The notes beneath the pieces were generated by a model that was not told the DNA's origin, did no database searches, and saw only the letters and a program-made list of their open reading frames with translations. Shown here piece after piece: positions 1 to 8,651 of a stretch of DNA of 64,000 nucleotides (positions are counted from its first letter, which is position 1; every line of letters starts with the position of its first letter). The stretch comes from Leptospira ognonensis (GTDB lineage Bacteria; Spirochaetota; Leptospiria; Leptospirales; Leptospiraceae), in the NCBI RefSeq assembly GCF_004770745.1, contig NZ_RQGD01000034.1:248001-312000 (forward strand), given 5' to 3'. A program made the translations under genes and the position numbers.

Positions 1-2
1 GT

Positions 3-659
3 CTAAATCCTAAAAATGGCAGAGTCATCTTCTTCTTCTTTCAGATCATAGTATCCGTAAACGAAGGATTTGCTGGCTCTTACTTCTAGACCGTAAAAGT
101 ATTCTGAAATGCGACCTGATTTAATGACTTCCAGCTTATATTCTTCTGCAAGAAAGGTCATCTTATCGAGTGATATTTTTTCATTGATTTTGGGACCAAA
201 ACCAGATTCCGTTTTTGCCCAATCCACAATTAAAAGGCGACCTCCTGGTTTCATAGATCGGATCAGCCCATCCATCGCCAAACCTGGATTAGGAAAAGTA
301 GAAAGTGAGAGTGATGCAAAAATAATTTCTGGAACAGGAATCCATTCCGGCAAAAGAGGGTGATCGGACTGATCTATGTAAAAGGGAGTTAAATTGTCCA
401 GCCCTTCGAGTAATTTACGTCTTAGGATCATGTCGATGATGTCCTGCTGACACTCGCCAGCCCATATCCAGACATTCGGAAACCACTTTCTAAACTCTGT
501 AAAATAAAAACCAAGCCCCGAACCAAAATCCACTAGGTTGGTCACACCCTTCCAGTTAAAGAACTGATAGACATCTTCGGGAGAACACACTTCCTTTCTG
601 TGACTAGAAATCAAGTATTCTTGGTATTTTAGTGACTTGTAGTATTCTGTTTCGGACAT
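3..659 (-). CDS. SAM-dependent methyltransferase (class I)
   Basis: Predicted class I S-adenosylmethionine-dependent methyltransferase of unknown substrate. The SAM-binding motif I is visible as LVDFGSGLGFYF near residues 43-54, and the later GGRLLIVDWAK strand fits the usual motif after the SAM pocket. I chose the ATG at 659 (protein begins MSETEYYKS, 218 residues); a TTG at 695 would add twelve hydrophobic residues. The C-terminus is acidic (EEEDDSAIF). The gene ends at the window edge but its stop codon is present, so it is complete. It is divergent from the FN3-like gene downstream. Family assignment is fairly safe; the substrate is unknown. Confidence 0.75.
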   Translation of the reverse strand: MSETEYYKSLKYQEYLISSHRKEVCSPEDVYQFFNWKGVTNLVDFGSGLGFYFTEFRKWFPNVWIWAGECQQDIIDMILRRKLLEGLDNLTPFYIDQSDHPLLPEWIPVPEIIFASLSLSTFPNPGLAMDGLIRSMKPGGRLLIVDWAKTESGFGPKINEKISLDKMTFLAEEYKLEVIKSGRISEYFYGLEVRASKSFVYGYYDLKEEEDDSAIFRI

Positions 660-739
660 AATTACAAAAAGATAGAAAAGGGAGAGGAAGTACAATAGAA
701 AAATTCAATTCGCAGGACTGCCTTACCGAAAATGATACT

Positions 740-2425
740 ATGGTAATCTCTTTAAAAAGATGGATGCTTTCCATCCTCGCATACCTGCTCATACTACCAA
801 TTTTGGCTCAGTCCAATTTTGATGAGGCGCGATACCCATCGATTCCCAAAGCCATACAAGCAAACATATTGGCTGATAAAAAATCCTCCCTCATTTCCTG
901 GGAACCACCGCGTGAGAGCGGAGAGATCATCATTGCTAGGTCAAATAGTATCATCGACACTCCGGAAAAGTTATATATCGCCGATTCCTTAGGAAGGTAT
1001 AAATCAGGAGGAACTTCGGGGATAAAAAATTATTATGATTATAATTTAAAACCCGGTGCCTATTACTATGCCGTTGCTCTCGTTTCCGACGTTCGCAAAA
1101 GGGAAGTTAAATTATTTTCCGGTCAAAATTATACGATTGTACCTATCGTAATTGAAGAAACGGACGGTCCCTCTGAGGTCGGAGTAGGTCCGTTATTTCC
1201 TTCCGATGGCACCGTTTCAGCTGGATTTGTTTCAAACATAAAGGCAACGCTCGAAAAAAGAAACGTAAGATTAGAATGGAAACCGCCGCAAAATGCCATT
1301 GCAGGAAGAACCATTTATACTATTTATCGTTCCAATTCTCCGCTAACAACATTGCCTCTTTTCCAAAAAGCAGTGAAGCTGACTGAAGTTGGCCATCCGA
1401 CTTTTACATTCCTCGACCAAAGTCTTGAAAAATCGCAAACAGTCTATTATGGAGTTTCGGTCAAAGATGGGAAAGGCGAAGAAGCCTTGCCGTTGGAAGA
1501 TAAAAAATCAACCATACGTATCTTTTATGTAAAAAACAACGATTCGAATACGGCCGAAGTCATTCCCGACGATTCCTCTTCCCAGGATAAAAAAACAAAA
1601 CCTGTGGTCACTGTACCAGTAGATCCGCCAGGTACGATGCATGTGCGAGGCGTTGGTTATGAGAGGGTTGGAAAAGGTGTCGTCATTAGTTGGCTTGCGT
1701 CTGAGGGAGCTGATGAATCTGTCATTTATTCTGTATATGCTTCGACCAAACCCTTAAACCAAGGTAGCAACTCTTTTGGCACGGGTTCGGTTGTTAAAGT
1801 AGCGAGCATTAACCATCCAAAGACGAATTTTTATATCAAAGAGCTAAAGGAAATGGAAGACCTCTATTTTGGGATCACGGCAAAGTCCAATTCTGTGAGT
1901 GAAGATTTTAATCTGAAAGAAAACGTTTCCTATTTTCGCTATGATTTCGGTAAAGATCTAACTGTTCCTACAGAGACCGACATTGCCAAGCCAGTTGAAA
2001 ACAAGCTCGAAACAGATCCAAAAAAACAGGAAGATCCAAAGCTTGTCAACCAATCGGGAGTGATTCCCGCTGAATTACAATTATCGAATGATGATTCGAC
2101 GATTCAGAATGAGGATCTAACATTGAATGCGACGGTTGATTATAATGTCTCCGAAGAGGAGTTGAATCGAATTATCAGAGAAACGGTTCTTCAAAAAAAA
2201 TATGAACTCGGGGTTTACCGTTTGGAAAAATTTTTGACTGGTATTCGAAATTCGCATCTTCTAGGTAAGGCAAATTTTTATTTAGCAATCAGTTATTTAA
2301 AAACTGGTGAATCAAAAAAAGCACTTCGTTATCTGATGAAACGGGAAACAAAATCGTTTGCACCCGAAAGAACAGAATTTTGGACGAACCAAACATTGGA
2401 AAGAATAGGTAGGGGAAAAGTATGA
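740..2425 (+). CDS. Secreted protein with fibronectin-III-like repeats and TPR-like C-terminus
   Basis: Unrecognised exported protein of 561 residues. A signal peptide covers about residues 1-24 (basic start, then a hydrophobic stretch ending PILAQS). Three modules that each contain an ISW/LEW-type strand followed by a YYY or VYYG strand (about 35-130, 165-255 and 300-395) look like fibronectin type III folds. A polar linker rich in acidic residues and lysine follows, then an alpha-helical tail (about 480-561) resembling TPR helices. It overlaps the next gene by 4 bases (ATGA), so the two are probably translated together. Likely periplasmic or surface scaffold; no enzymatic motif seen. Confidence 0.7.
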   Translation: MVISLKRWMLSILAYLLILPILAQSNFDEARYPSIPKAIQANILADKKSSLISWEPPRESGEIIIARSNSIIDTPEKLYIADSLGRYKSGGTSGIKNYYDYNLKPGAYYYAVALVSDVRKREVKLFSGQNYTIVPIVIEETDGPSEVGVGPLFPSDGTVSAGFVSNIKATLEKRNVRLEWKPPQNAIAGRTIYTIYRSNSPLTTLPLFQKAVKLTEVGHPTFTFLDQSLEKSQTVYYGVSVKDGKGEEALPLEDKKSTIRIFYVKNNDSNTAEVIPDDSSSQDKKTKPVVTVPVDPPGTMHVRGVGYERVGKGVVISWLASEGADESVIYSVYASTKPLNQGSNSFGTGSVVKVASINHPKTNFYIKELKEMEDLYFGITAKSNSVSEDFNLKENVSYFRYDFGKDLTVPTETDIAKPVENKLETDPKKQEDPKLVNQSGVIPAELQLSNDDSTIQNEDLTLNATVDYNVSEEELNRIIRETVLQKKYELGVYRLEKFLTGIRNSHLLGKANFYLAISYLKTGESKKALRYLMKRETKSFAPERTEFWTNQTLERIGRGKV

Positions 2426-3627
2426 ATCGTTCTATCGTAGCACTGGCTGGATTTTTATTTATTTGCGCAGGCATTATTACTGCTTTTTATCAGACGACCA
2501 TTGAATCGAAGTTAGATAAATCACAGAGTATATTAGAGAAAATCAAGGAAGGTGAGGAGTATCTCAAACAAACCAATCCTTCTAGTAAAGAAAAGGCTGT
2601 GAACATTTTTTCAGAGTTAGCTGGCAAGGAAGCATCGAGTGTTTACGAATTTAGAGTAAAATACAACCAAGCAAGGGCTCTTGAAAAAAATGGAGACCAT
2701 TATCTCGCGTTAGATATTTATAAAAATCTCAGGACCAAGCCAAATCTGACCGATTCGGAACGAGACCAGCTTTCTTACTCTCTTGGAAATTTACTTTTAA
2801 AGCTTGACCAAGAAGCGGAAGGCAAAGGCCATTTGGAATCGGCATTACGAAGTTCGACTGATCAAAAATTGCGATCAAAAGTCTTACAGTCCCTAGGTGA
2901 TTTTCAGTATAAACACAATCAATTTGAACCGGCGAGAAAAAATTATGTCTTAGCATTACAAGAAGATGCGAACAATACGGATGCGCGAATTGGTTGGGGC
3001 AGAACTTTAAGAAAACAAGGAAAGGATTGGGCATCGTTTGACGTGTTTGATGAATATATTGACACCGAAAATCAGTTAGCTGGAGCAAATGAAAAAGTTG
3101 TTGATGAATATAAGGATTCTGTTTTTGTGCAAGCAAAAGCGCTCTATTCCAAAAAAACATACTGGAAATCAATAGAACTTTTTCAAAAAGCACTCACTCT
3201 AAATCCGACTCCCTCCATCGAGGAAAATTCTCTTTATTATATTGCTTCTGCCTATGATGCGTTAGGAAGACAGTCGCAGGCATTAGAATTCATTAATAAA
3301 GCTTTGAATAATGCAAATTCATCATTAGACCAGGCAGCTCTTTACAAAAAAGGCACGATCTATTTTAGACAAGGCAAGTTTGCAAATGCAGCAGGCATCT
3401 TCCAGACTATCGTGGATAAATACCCTAAAAACCATATTACCGAAAAAGCAATCGCTTGGAAAAAAGAATCCATGGACCAAATCCAAGATTCTGATGAAGT
3501 CGGAAACACAACCACACAAGGATTAGATGAAGAATCTGTATCAGGAGATGATCGTAAGAGCTCAGTCTCTCCTCTGATGGAGAAAAACAAATCAAATTTC
3601 AATTCATCGAGTGACCTAGACTTCTGA
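2422..3627 (+). CDS. Membrane-anchored TPR repeat protein
   Basis: Protein of 401 residues with one N-terminal hydrophobic segment (about 5-25) that is either a signal anchor or an uncleaved signal peptide, followed by TPR-type helical repeats over about residues 60-350 (for example ALDIYKNL, ARKNYVLAL, SIELFQKALTLNP). The C-terminus is polar and low-complexity. The start overlaps the stop of the FN3-like gene (ATGA), which suggests a periplasmic partner of that protein. Its 3' end overlaps the convergent metalloenzyme gene by 12 bases. Function unknown beyond protein-protein interaction. Confidence 0.75.
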   Translation: MNRSIVALAGFLFICAGIITAFYQTTIESKLDKSQSILEKIKEGEEYLKQTNPSSKEKAVNIFSELAGKEASSVYEFRVKYNQARALEKNGDHYLALDIYKNLRTKPNLTDSERDQLSYSLGNLLLKLDQEAEGKGHLESALRSSTDQKLRSKVLQSLGDFQYKHNQFEPARKNYVLALQEDANNTDARIGWGRTLRKQGKDWASFDVFDEYIDTENQLAGANEKVVDEYKDSVFVQAKALYSKKTYWKSIELFQKALTLNPTPSIEENSLYYIASAYDALGRQSQALEFINKALNNANSSLDQAALYKKGTIYFRQGKFANAAGIFQTIVDKYPKNHITEKAIAWKKESMDQIQDSDEVGNTTTQGLDEESVSGDDRKSSVSPLMEKNKSNFNSSSDLDF

Positions 3628-4590
3628 GTTTAGGAACTCGTTGTTTATTATATTGTTTCGTGCTTCCTCTAGACCAAAAGTATTATAGATTTGTGGAACG
3701 ATATCGCTAAGCGAATGGATCTTGTCTCTGAATATGTCCGCATATTTTCCATATAGAAATGTAGGTACAACATTTTCTGTATGATTTTTCTGACTTAAAT
3801 CCTCCATATTTCCGTGATCACTCGTCACAATCAATGTATCCTTTTCCGTATCCATAGTAGATAAGATTCCATAGAAAAACTCTTCTAAATTATCTATGAT
3901 CAATTTTGCTTTGTCCCAATCCATAGCATGCCCGACTTTATCTGTTAAAAAATATTCGTAAATGGTAACTTCGTAATCTTCAAACATTTTGAAAATAGAA
4001 CTTCCTAAATCTCGAGGATCTCTTGGTGCAAGAAGAGGGTCGTCAATGGGTAAAAAATCTTTGGCAACTTGTCGCAAGATGTCATGGGTCAGGTCCATAT
4101 ACAACCCACGCCCGTTTCGAAGATCGTCCATATTTTTGAGAGGTCTCAGACTTGCCAGTTGGACCAATGTAGAGGCCGACACTAACTTTGGTTTTTCCAC
4201 CACGTGTTGTAAGTAAGGTGCCGTGAAACAATTTAGAAAATCGGCAGCGATATGATTTTCAGCTAAAACTTTTAACATGCTGTATTTTTGAATGATCTTA
4301 CGAAGGGTGATCGTAGGAAATCCGCTGACATGCCGGCCAAGGAGCTTAGCCCCATTGATGCCAGTCCAGATGGCAGTTTGGCCTGTTGCCGACTGAGGGA
4401 GCCCTGGAACTCCAAGGTGCGCATCGGTAGGAAGAACGTGTAGATTTCCGGCTAAAGTCGGCAGATTGGCGTCCTTAAGCGGTTTTCCGCCCAAAGGTGA
4501 GAAAATCCCTTGTGCGAATTTGGAGAAGGGATTGGTCTCGAGGTCATATTTGCCCATTCCAATTCCATCTAAAAAAACATAAAATATCAT
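3616..4590 (-). CDS. Alkaline-phosphatase-superfamily metalloenzyme
   Basis: Predicted metal-dependent phosphatase or mutase of the alkaline phosphatase / phosphoglycerate mutase superfamily, 324 residues. Visible features are the N-terminal metal-binding FLDGIGMG, the SATGQTAIWTG segment that carries the Ser/Thr nucleophile region, a DKVGHAMDW motif and the C-terminal TSDHGNMED metal ligands. These match the 'metalloenzyme domain' group that contains phosphopentomutase and iPGM, but the protein is shorter than either. Substrate unknown. Starts with ATG at 4590, divergent from the large membrane protein gene. Confidence 0.75.
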   Translation of the reverse strand: MIFYVFLDGIGMGKYDLETNPFSKFAQGIFSPLGGKPLKDANLPTLAGNLHVLPTDAHLGVPGLPQSATGQTAIWTGINGAKLLGRHVSGFPTITLRKIIQKYSMLKVLAENHIAADFLNCFTAPYLQHVVEKPKLVSASTLVQLASLRPLKNMDDLRNGRGLYMDLTHDILRQVAKDFLPIDDPLLAPRDPRDLGSSIFKMFEDYEVTIYEYFLTDKVGHAMDWDKAKLIIDNLEEFFYGILSTMDTEKDTLIVTSDHGNMEDLSQKNHTENVVPTFLYGKYADIFRDKIHSLSDIVPQIYNTFGLEEARNNIINNEFLNSEV

Positions 4591-4641
4591 TACTTACCTT
4601 GGACTGTCGAATTTCAGAATTGCGCGCCGATAATAGTAAGG

Positions 4642-7479
4642 ATGAACCGTAAATTTGGACAACTCACAATCTTAGGTGCGTTTATTTTTTTCGCTACCTT
4701 GATCGGTTGCATTTACTTGGGAATTGTCTCTATCATTGAAAATCGAGAACGAAGAATTAATTTTCTGGAAGCAATCGATGTAAAATATAATAGCAGTGAA
4801 CGATTCATCTTCAGGCAAATCGAGTTTAGCCTAAGAGAAGGCGATTTGCCATATTACAGTCAGTTGGTGGGAGAGTCGATAAAATCAAAATTGGGTTTAA
4901 GCTCTGTAAAAATTTTTGATAAGTCTTTACGGCTCATCTACACATCCTCTCCTACAAATGAAATCTTTCAATCAGAACTACGTCATGATGAGAATCCGAT
5001 CGAGCCTGGAAGTTCACGTCTACTGGCATCTGGCGAGAATGTCTATCGGTCCGTTTCTGGAGATTTTTTTGTCCAATATCCAAAACCTTACATTCCAAAA
5101 CCTTTGCTTGAAAATCCTAACCTAGAATACGGATTCAGTTATTGGCTGTTTGATGATAAAACGGGTACCGTACATTTTACAAATGATTATAATCTTTTGA
5201 ACGGAGATCGTGAGGTTAAAGATTTATTAAATTTATTTCAAGGCAATGAGGGACAAAAAATTTCCTGGCAAGTGAATGGACGTGATGGACTCTTAGAAAG
5301 ATACAATACACCTTTCTATTCCATTTACATCATAGATTCAGGAAATTTTTTCCCCAAATGGGCTTTCCCTCGTGCGATTTTGATTTCACTTTTAACGTTT
5401 TCTGGGTTGTGTTTGTTGAAACTGACACTCGTGGTCTGGAATGGAAAAGCCTTTCCTCTTTCCAATCTGAGTAAAAAAAATATCCTCTTCTTTCTAATCA
5501 GTTTATTATTTTATCAGGGTATAACGTCTTACCTCCCTGATTTTCGGTATTACAAGCCATGGACAAAAATGAGATGGGAGCAATCAGAATCACTTTTATA
5601 TCAATTAGAAAAGAACATTCTCAACCAAGTATCAGAAACGGATACGGATGTTGACATTAAGTCTAAACAATTCGATCCGATCGTAAAAGAATTTTACTTT
5701 TGGAAAGCTAATGAATCGACTTCCAGATTAACAAATCGATTCTCAATTGAGATTCATACTTTTTTAGAAAACTTAAATGCTTATGAATCTTCACGACTCA
5801 TTGAATCGAATTTTGAATATTTGTTTATCGTTCCCATTCAAAATCAAAGCCAACAAAAAACGTATGTAATACTCGTCCTGGATCCTCTCCTGATGGGAGC
5901 AAAAAAAGAAAGAGATAGGGATGAATTTTACTTACCGAATAACTCCTTTCGACTTTCTGAGGATGCGTATGGTGAAAAATACAACATTCACCCCAAGTTA
6001 TGGGACAATTCTATCCTGGCAAACGTTCGTCATCTAAAATCGGGTTTTTCGGAATTTTCTCTTTTTGGAAACCCATTTAAAGTATATGTTTATTCGCCTG
6101 GACTCAATATACCTTCTCTTACTGATGGACTCTTCTTATACAAGTCGGAAGGTGTATTTCAAATTCTAATTTATGTTTCCTTCTTTAGTTTTTTTCCCTT
6201 ACTACTCTTGAGTTTACTTGCAAAATTTCGCAGAATAGAAAAGGAACTTCTGCCAGAGCCTGTGGCAACAAACGTGGAGGAAAGTGAGTTAGTGGAAGGA
6301 GAGGATCTCATTTCTGATTTGCACGCCGAGCCAGAAATACCCGTGGATTTAAAACCAAAAATCGAGCTAGAAGCGGAACAAGAAGCGATTGCCGAAACAA
6401 ATAGCCCTGTTCATAATGGAGGAGTCATCGTGAAAAAGCAAATTCATCAGTACATTCCACCTAGCTTATGGAGTAAAATGGTCCCTTCCCTGCCGGGAGA
6501 GATACAAAAGAAGCGAGATACGATCTTCACTCCCGAATTAAAGAGTCTAGTGGAGCAGGTGACGACTTCTGAAATCAGCGTGGGTAGAAGGCAATCGGAT
6601 GACCGAAAGATGCCAGCACTCTGGGCGATTCCTGAGGAAAAGAAGGTAGAGTATGCACTTCTCGATCGCGTCTACAGAGGCGATGAAGTTTCACTTGATG
6701 GCATTGTTGAATACACTCGAAATTTCATTCAAAGACTTGGCTCACCAAGATTTTCTTTTTTATTTTTAAATGATACTATTGGTTCCTATCATAGCCAAAT
6801 TTCTTTTGGTCTAGACTATAACACACGATCCAATCTGATTTTTTTATACAATGATCCGTTTCTTCAATTCGATGACAAAGGTTATGCGGCGATCGAGATT
6901 AATGAAAAAGTGAAGTTGGATAAATTCATATCAAAGAAGTTTTCCTGGGAAATTTTAGCTCAGATTGAGACCATCCTTGCCTTTAATCTGGAAAATTCCG
7001 GCTTTCCTGGTCTGTTTCTCATTCTCCTCGACAAACAAGAAAAAACGAAATTTATGGAGCCCCATAAGAGGATGATCCTTGAAAAATTAAGGCAATTGAT
7101 ACCTGCACTTCATGTCCTTATGGAAAAGGAAGATAAGACTCCGGATCTATTTGAAGACAGTCTTTCTTGGATGGTTCGATCCTTCCTACAAGCGACGCTT
7201 GGCGGAAAACGGAATGCCTTTGTTTCTCATGTCATTTGGGAAAACTACCATCCAACCGATGCCAACGAAGCAAAAAAAGCGGCGATGTTGCAGGAAGTGA
7301 CAAAAATTGTCGAGAGTAAGGATAGAGTGATAGAGAACTCACCAAATGCCTTTCTCGTGCTTAGCGAAAAGGACATTAAGGAACCTATGGAAAAACTTCT
7401 CAAATCCTATCCTTTCCCATATGAAACTCGTTATATGAAGTATCCTGATGATGGCGAAAACTATTATCTTTACATTTAG
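4642..7479 (+). CDS. Large membrane protein, unknown
   Basis: Protein of 945 residues that I do not recognise. Hydrophobic segments occur at about 8-32, 243-264, 280-297 and 505-528. The region 33-242 could be an extracytoplasmic sensor-like domain and 298-504 a second one; an acidic, Glu/Pro-rich linker (about 540-600) leads to a roughly 350-residue soluble C-terminal part with alternating strands and helices, but no HAMP, kinase, cyclase or phosphatase signature was seen. The layout resembles a receptor with an unidentified output domain. Its last 32 bases overlap the next gene. Confidence 0.65.
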   Translation: MNRKFGQLTILGAFIFFATLIGCIYLGIVSIIENRERRINFLEAIDVKYNSSERFIFRQIEFSLREGDLPYYSQLVGESIKSKLGLSSVKIFDKSLRLIYTSSPTNEIFQSELRHDENPIEPGSSRLLASGENVYRSVSGDFFVQYPKPYIPKPLLENPNLEYGFSYWLFDDKTGTVHFTNDYNLLNGDREVKDLLNLFQGNEGQKISWQVNGRDGLLERYNTPFYSIYIIDSGNFFPKWAFPRAILISLLTFSGLCLLKLTLVVWNGKAFPLSNLSKKNILFFLISLLFYQGITSYLPDFRYYKPWTKMRWEQSESLLYQLEKNILNQVSETDTDVDIKSKQFDPIVKEFYFWKANESTSRLTNRFSIEIHTFLENLNAYESSRLIESNFEYLFIVPIQNQSQQKTYVILVLDPLLMGAKKERDRDEFYLPNNSFRLSEDAYGEKYNIHPKLWDNSILANVRHLKSGFSEFSLFGNPFKVYVYSPGLNIPSLTDGLFLYKSEGVFQILIYVSFFSFFPLLLLSLLAKFRRIEKELLPEPVATNVEESELVEGEDLISDLHAEPEIPVDLKPKIELEAEQEAIAETNSPVHNGGVIVKKQIHQYIPPSLWSKMVPSLPGEIQKKRDTIFTPELKSLVEQVTTSEISVGRRQSDDRKMPALWAIPEEKKVEYALLDRVYRGDEVSLDGIVEYTRNFIQRLGSPRFSFLFLNDTIGSYHSQISFGLDYNTRSNLIFLYNDPFLQFDDKGYAAIEINEKVKLDKFISKKFSWEILAQIETILAFNLENSGFPGLFLILLDKQEKTKFMEPHKRMILEKLRQLIPALHVLMEKEDKTPDLFEDSLSWMVRSFLQATLGGKRNAFVSHVIWENYHPTDANEAKKAAMLQEVTKIVESKDRVIENSPNAFLVLSEKDIKEPMEKLLKSYPFPYETRYMKYPDDGENYYLYI

Positions 7480-8059
7480 ACTGATTTCACTTTTGATTCT
7501 GCTTGTTCCAAACCTTCAGGCTGAGACATCGCGTAAAAAAGAGGCAACGACTGCTCTAAAAAAACAAATTTTCGCCTACCATAGATCTGACGAGGAAACG
7601 AAGTCCATTCCCTATATAGAAAGGTATTTGGAACTTAGCCCCGCGGAAATTTATTTTAAGCTTTTGTATGCAAAGGCATTGCTTTATCGAACTGACTTAG
7701 AAGTACCAAAAAATGATGAGGCCATTGAATCACGCATTAACAAAAACAAAGCCATACAATCTAATTATACGAAATCCGCTAAAATTTTCCAAGAAAACGT
7801 GACTCATCTCCAAAAAATAAGACCACGGGATTCAAATTTAGGAAGATGGCTTTATTTATGGGCCTTTGCTGAATGGTTTTCAGATAACAAGGAAAAAGCG
7901 ATAAAACTTTTTCAAAAATCAGTCAAACAAGATTACAGATTAACAGAATCGTATTATAATATTGCGGCGCTTTATGAATCACTAGGACAATGGCGAGATG
8001 CCGAACTTTACTGGCGCAAATATGAGAAAGCCGAGCGCGAGAAGGAGGAGGAAGATTAG
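7448..8059 (+). CDS. Exported TPR protein
   Basis: Protein of 203 residues beginning MMAKTIIFTF; the first two codons are both ATG (7448 or 7451). A signal peptide (about 1-25, ending NLQAE) precedes helices of TPR type, clearest near the C-terminus (AIKLFQKSVKQDYRLTESYYNIAALYESLGQWRDAELYWRK pattern, given here as two adjacent repeat units). The start lies 32 bases inside the preceding membrane-protein gene in another frame, and the stop TAG shares a base with the GTG start of the next gene, so these genes are likely one transcript. Confidence 0.7.
   Translation: MMAKTIIFTFRLISLLILLVPNLQAETSRKKEATTALKKQIFAYHRSDEETKSIPYIERYLELSPAEIYFKLLYAKALLYRTDLEVPKNDEAIESRINKNKAIQSNYTKSAKIFQENVTHLQKIRPRDSNLGRWLYLWAFAEWFSDNKEKAIKLFQKSVKQDYRLTESYYNIAALYESLGQWRDAELYWRKYEKAEREKEEED
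8042..8051 (+). promoter_or_regulatory. Strong ribosome binding site
   Basis: The run AAGGAGGAGG, inside the 3' end of the TPR gene, sits 7 bases ahead of the GTG at 8059 and supports that unusual start for the small ribbon-helix-helix gene. Confidence 0.7.
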
Positions 8060-8250
8060 TGGCAAAAATAGACAAACGATTTCAAATCCTTTTCTCAGAG
8101 GAAGAAATCCTCCTTCTAAAAAATGAGGCCGATAAGAGAGGGATTTCTCAAGGCGAACTTTTACGTCTAGCTCTCAGAAATGAGGTTACACATAAGTCAG
8201 ATTTCTTGAAGATCAAGGCCATTCGTTCCCTAACAGAGGTTTTGGATTGA
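8059..8250 (+). CDS. Small ribbon-helix-helix-like protein (antitoxin-like)
   Basis: 63-residue protein with a GTG start. The N-terminal strand KRFQILFSEEE followed by two helices (ILLLKNEADKRG, then SQGELLRLALRNEV) is the arrangement of a MetJ/Arc-type ribbon-helix-helix DNA-binding domain, typical of antitoxins. It is followed, with a TTGA overlap, by a PIN-like protein, the order found in VapBC-type modules. The assignment rests on the pattern only; the protein is short and an alternative is a small RHH regulator unrelated to toxins. Confidence 0.55.
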   Translation: MAKIDKRFQILFSEEEILLLKNEADKRGISQGELLRLALRNEVTHKSDFLKIKAIRSLTEVLD

Positions 8251-8651
8251 AATTTTATCTTAGCACTTCGCTTTTTATCCACTTACTGACATCACCAGAT
8301 AAAAAGAAAATCGGCTCTGAGTTAGAGAACCTATTGCACGAAGGTCATAGATTTTATACCTCCGTTTATAGTTTATTATCCTTAATGAATCTGCTCAAAA
8401 TGGAAAGTGCCGATAAGTGGCGTATGATTATTCACCAAATTGAGGAGCTTGTCGATGAAATCTTTCCTATAACGAAGACGGTATTAGAATTTTCTTTGGA
8501 GAACACCGAATCGACGTTACTTGCGCAAGAAGAGTTGATCGCGAAGATAAATGGAATGGATGAGTGGATTATCTGTGAGGAGGGGGCGAGTATCCCCTCA
8601 AAAAGTTTACCTCTGCGAAATTTCTTTGGGAAAGCTGACAGAAAGAGGTGA
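8247..8651 (+). CDS. PIN-like protein lacking catalytic acids
   Basis: 134-residue protein starting with TTG that overlaps the stop of the RHH gene (TTGA). The N-terminus FYLSTSLFIHLL resembles the PIN-domain start (YLDTNVLI pattern) but has Ser where the first catalytic Asp belongs; the second region FYTSVYSLLSLMNLL resembles the PIN strand-helix with Glu replaced. If it is a PIN fold, most of the nuclease acids are missing, so it may be a pseudo-toxin. Its 3' end overlaps the convergent LamG-like gene by 45 bases. Identification is tentative. Confidence 0.45.
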   Translation: MKFYLSTSLFIHLLTSPDKKKIGSELENLLHEGHRFYTSVYSLLSLMNLLKMESADKWRMIIHQIEELVDEIFPITKTVLEFSLENTESTLLAQEELIAKINGMDEWIICEEGASIPSKSLPLRNFFGKADRKR

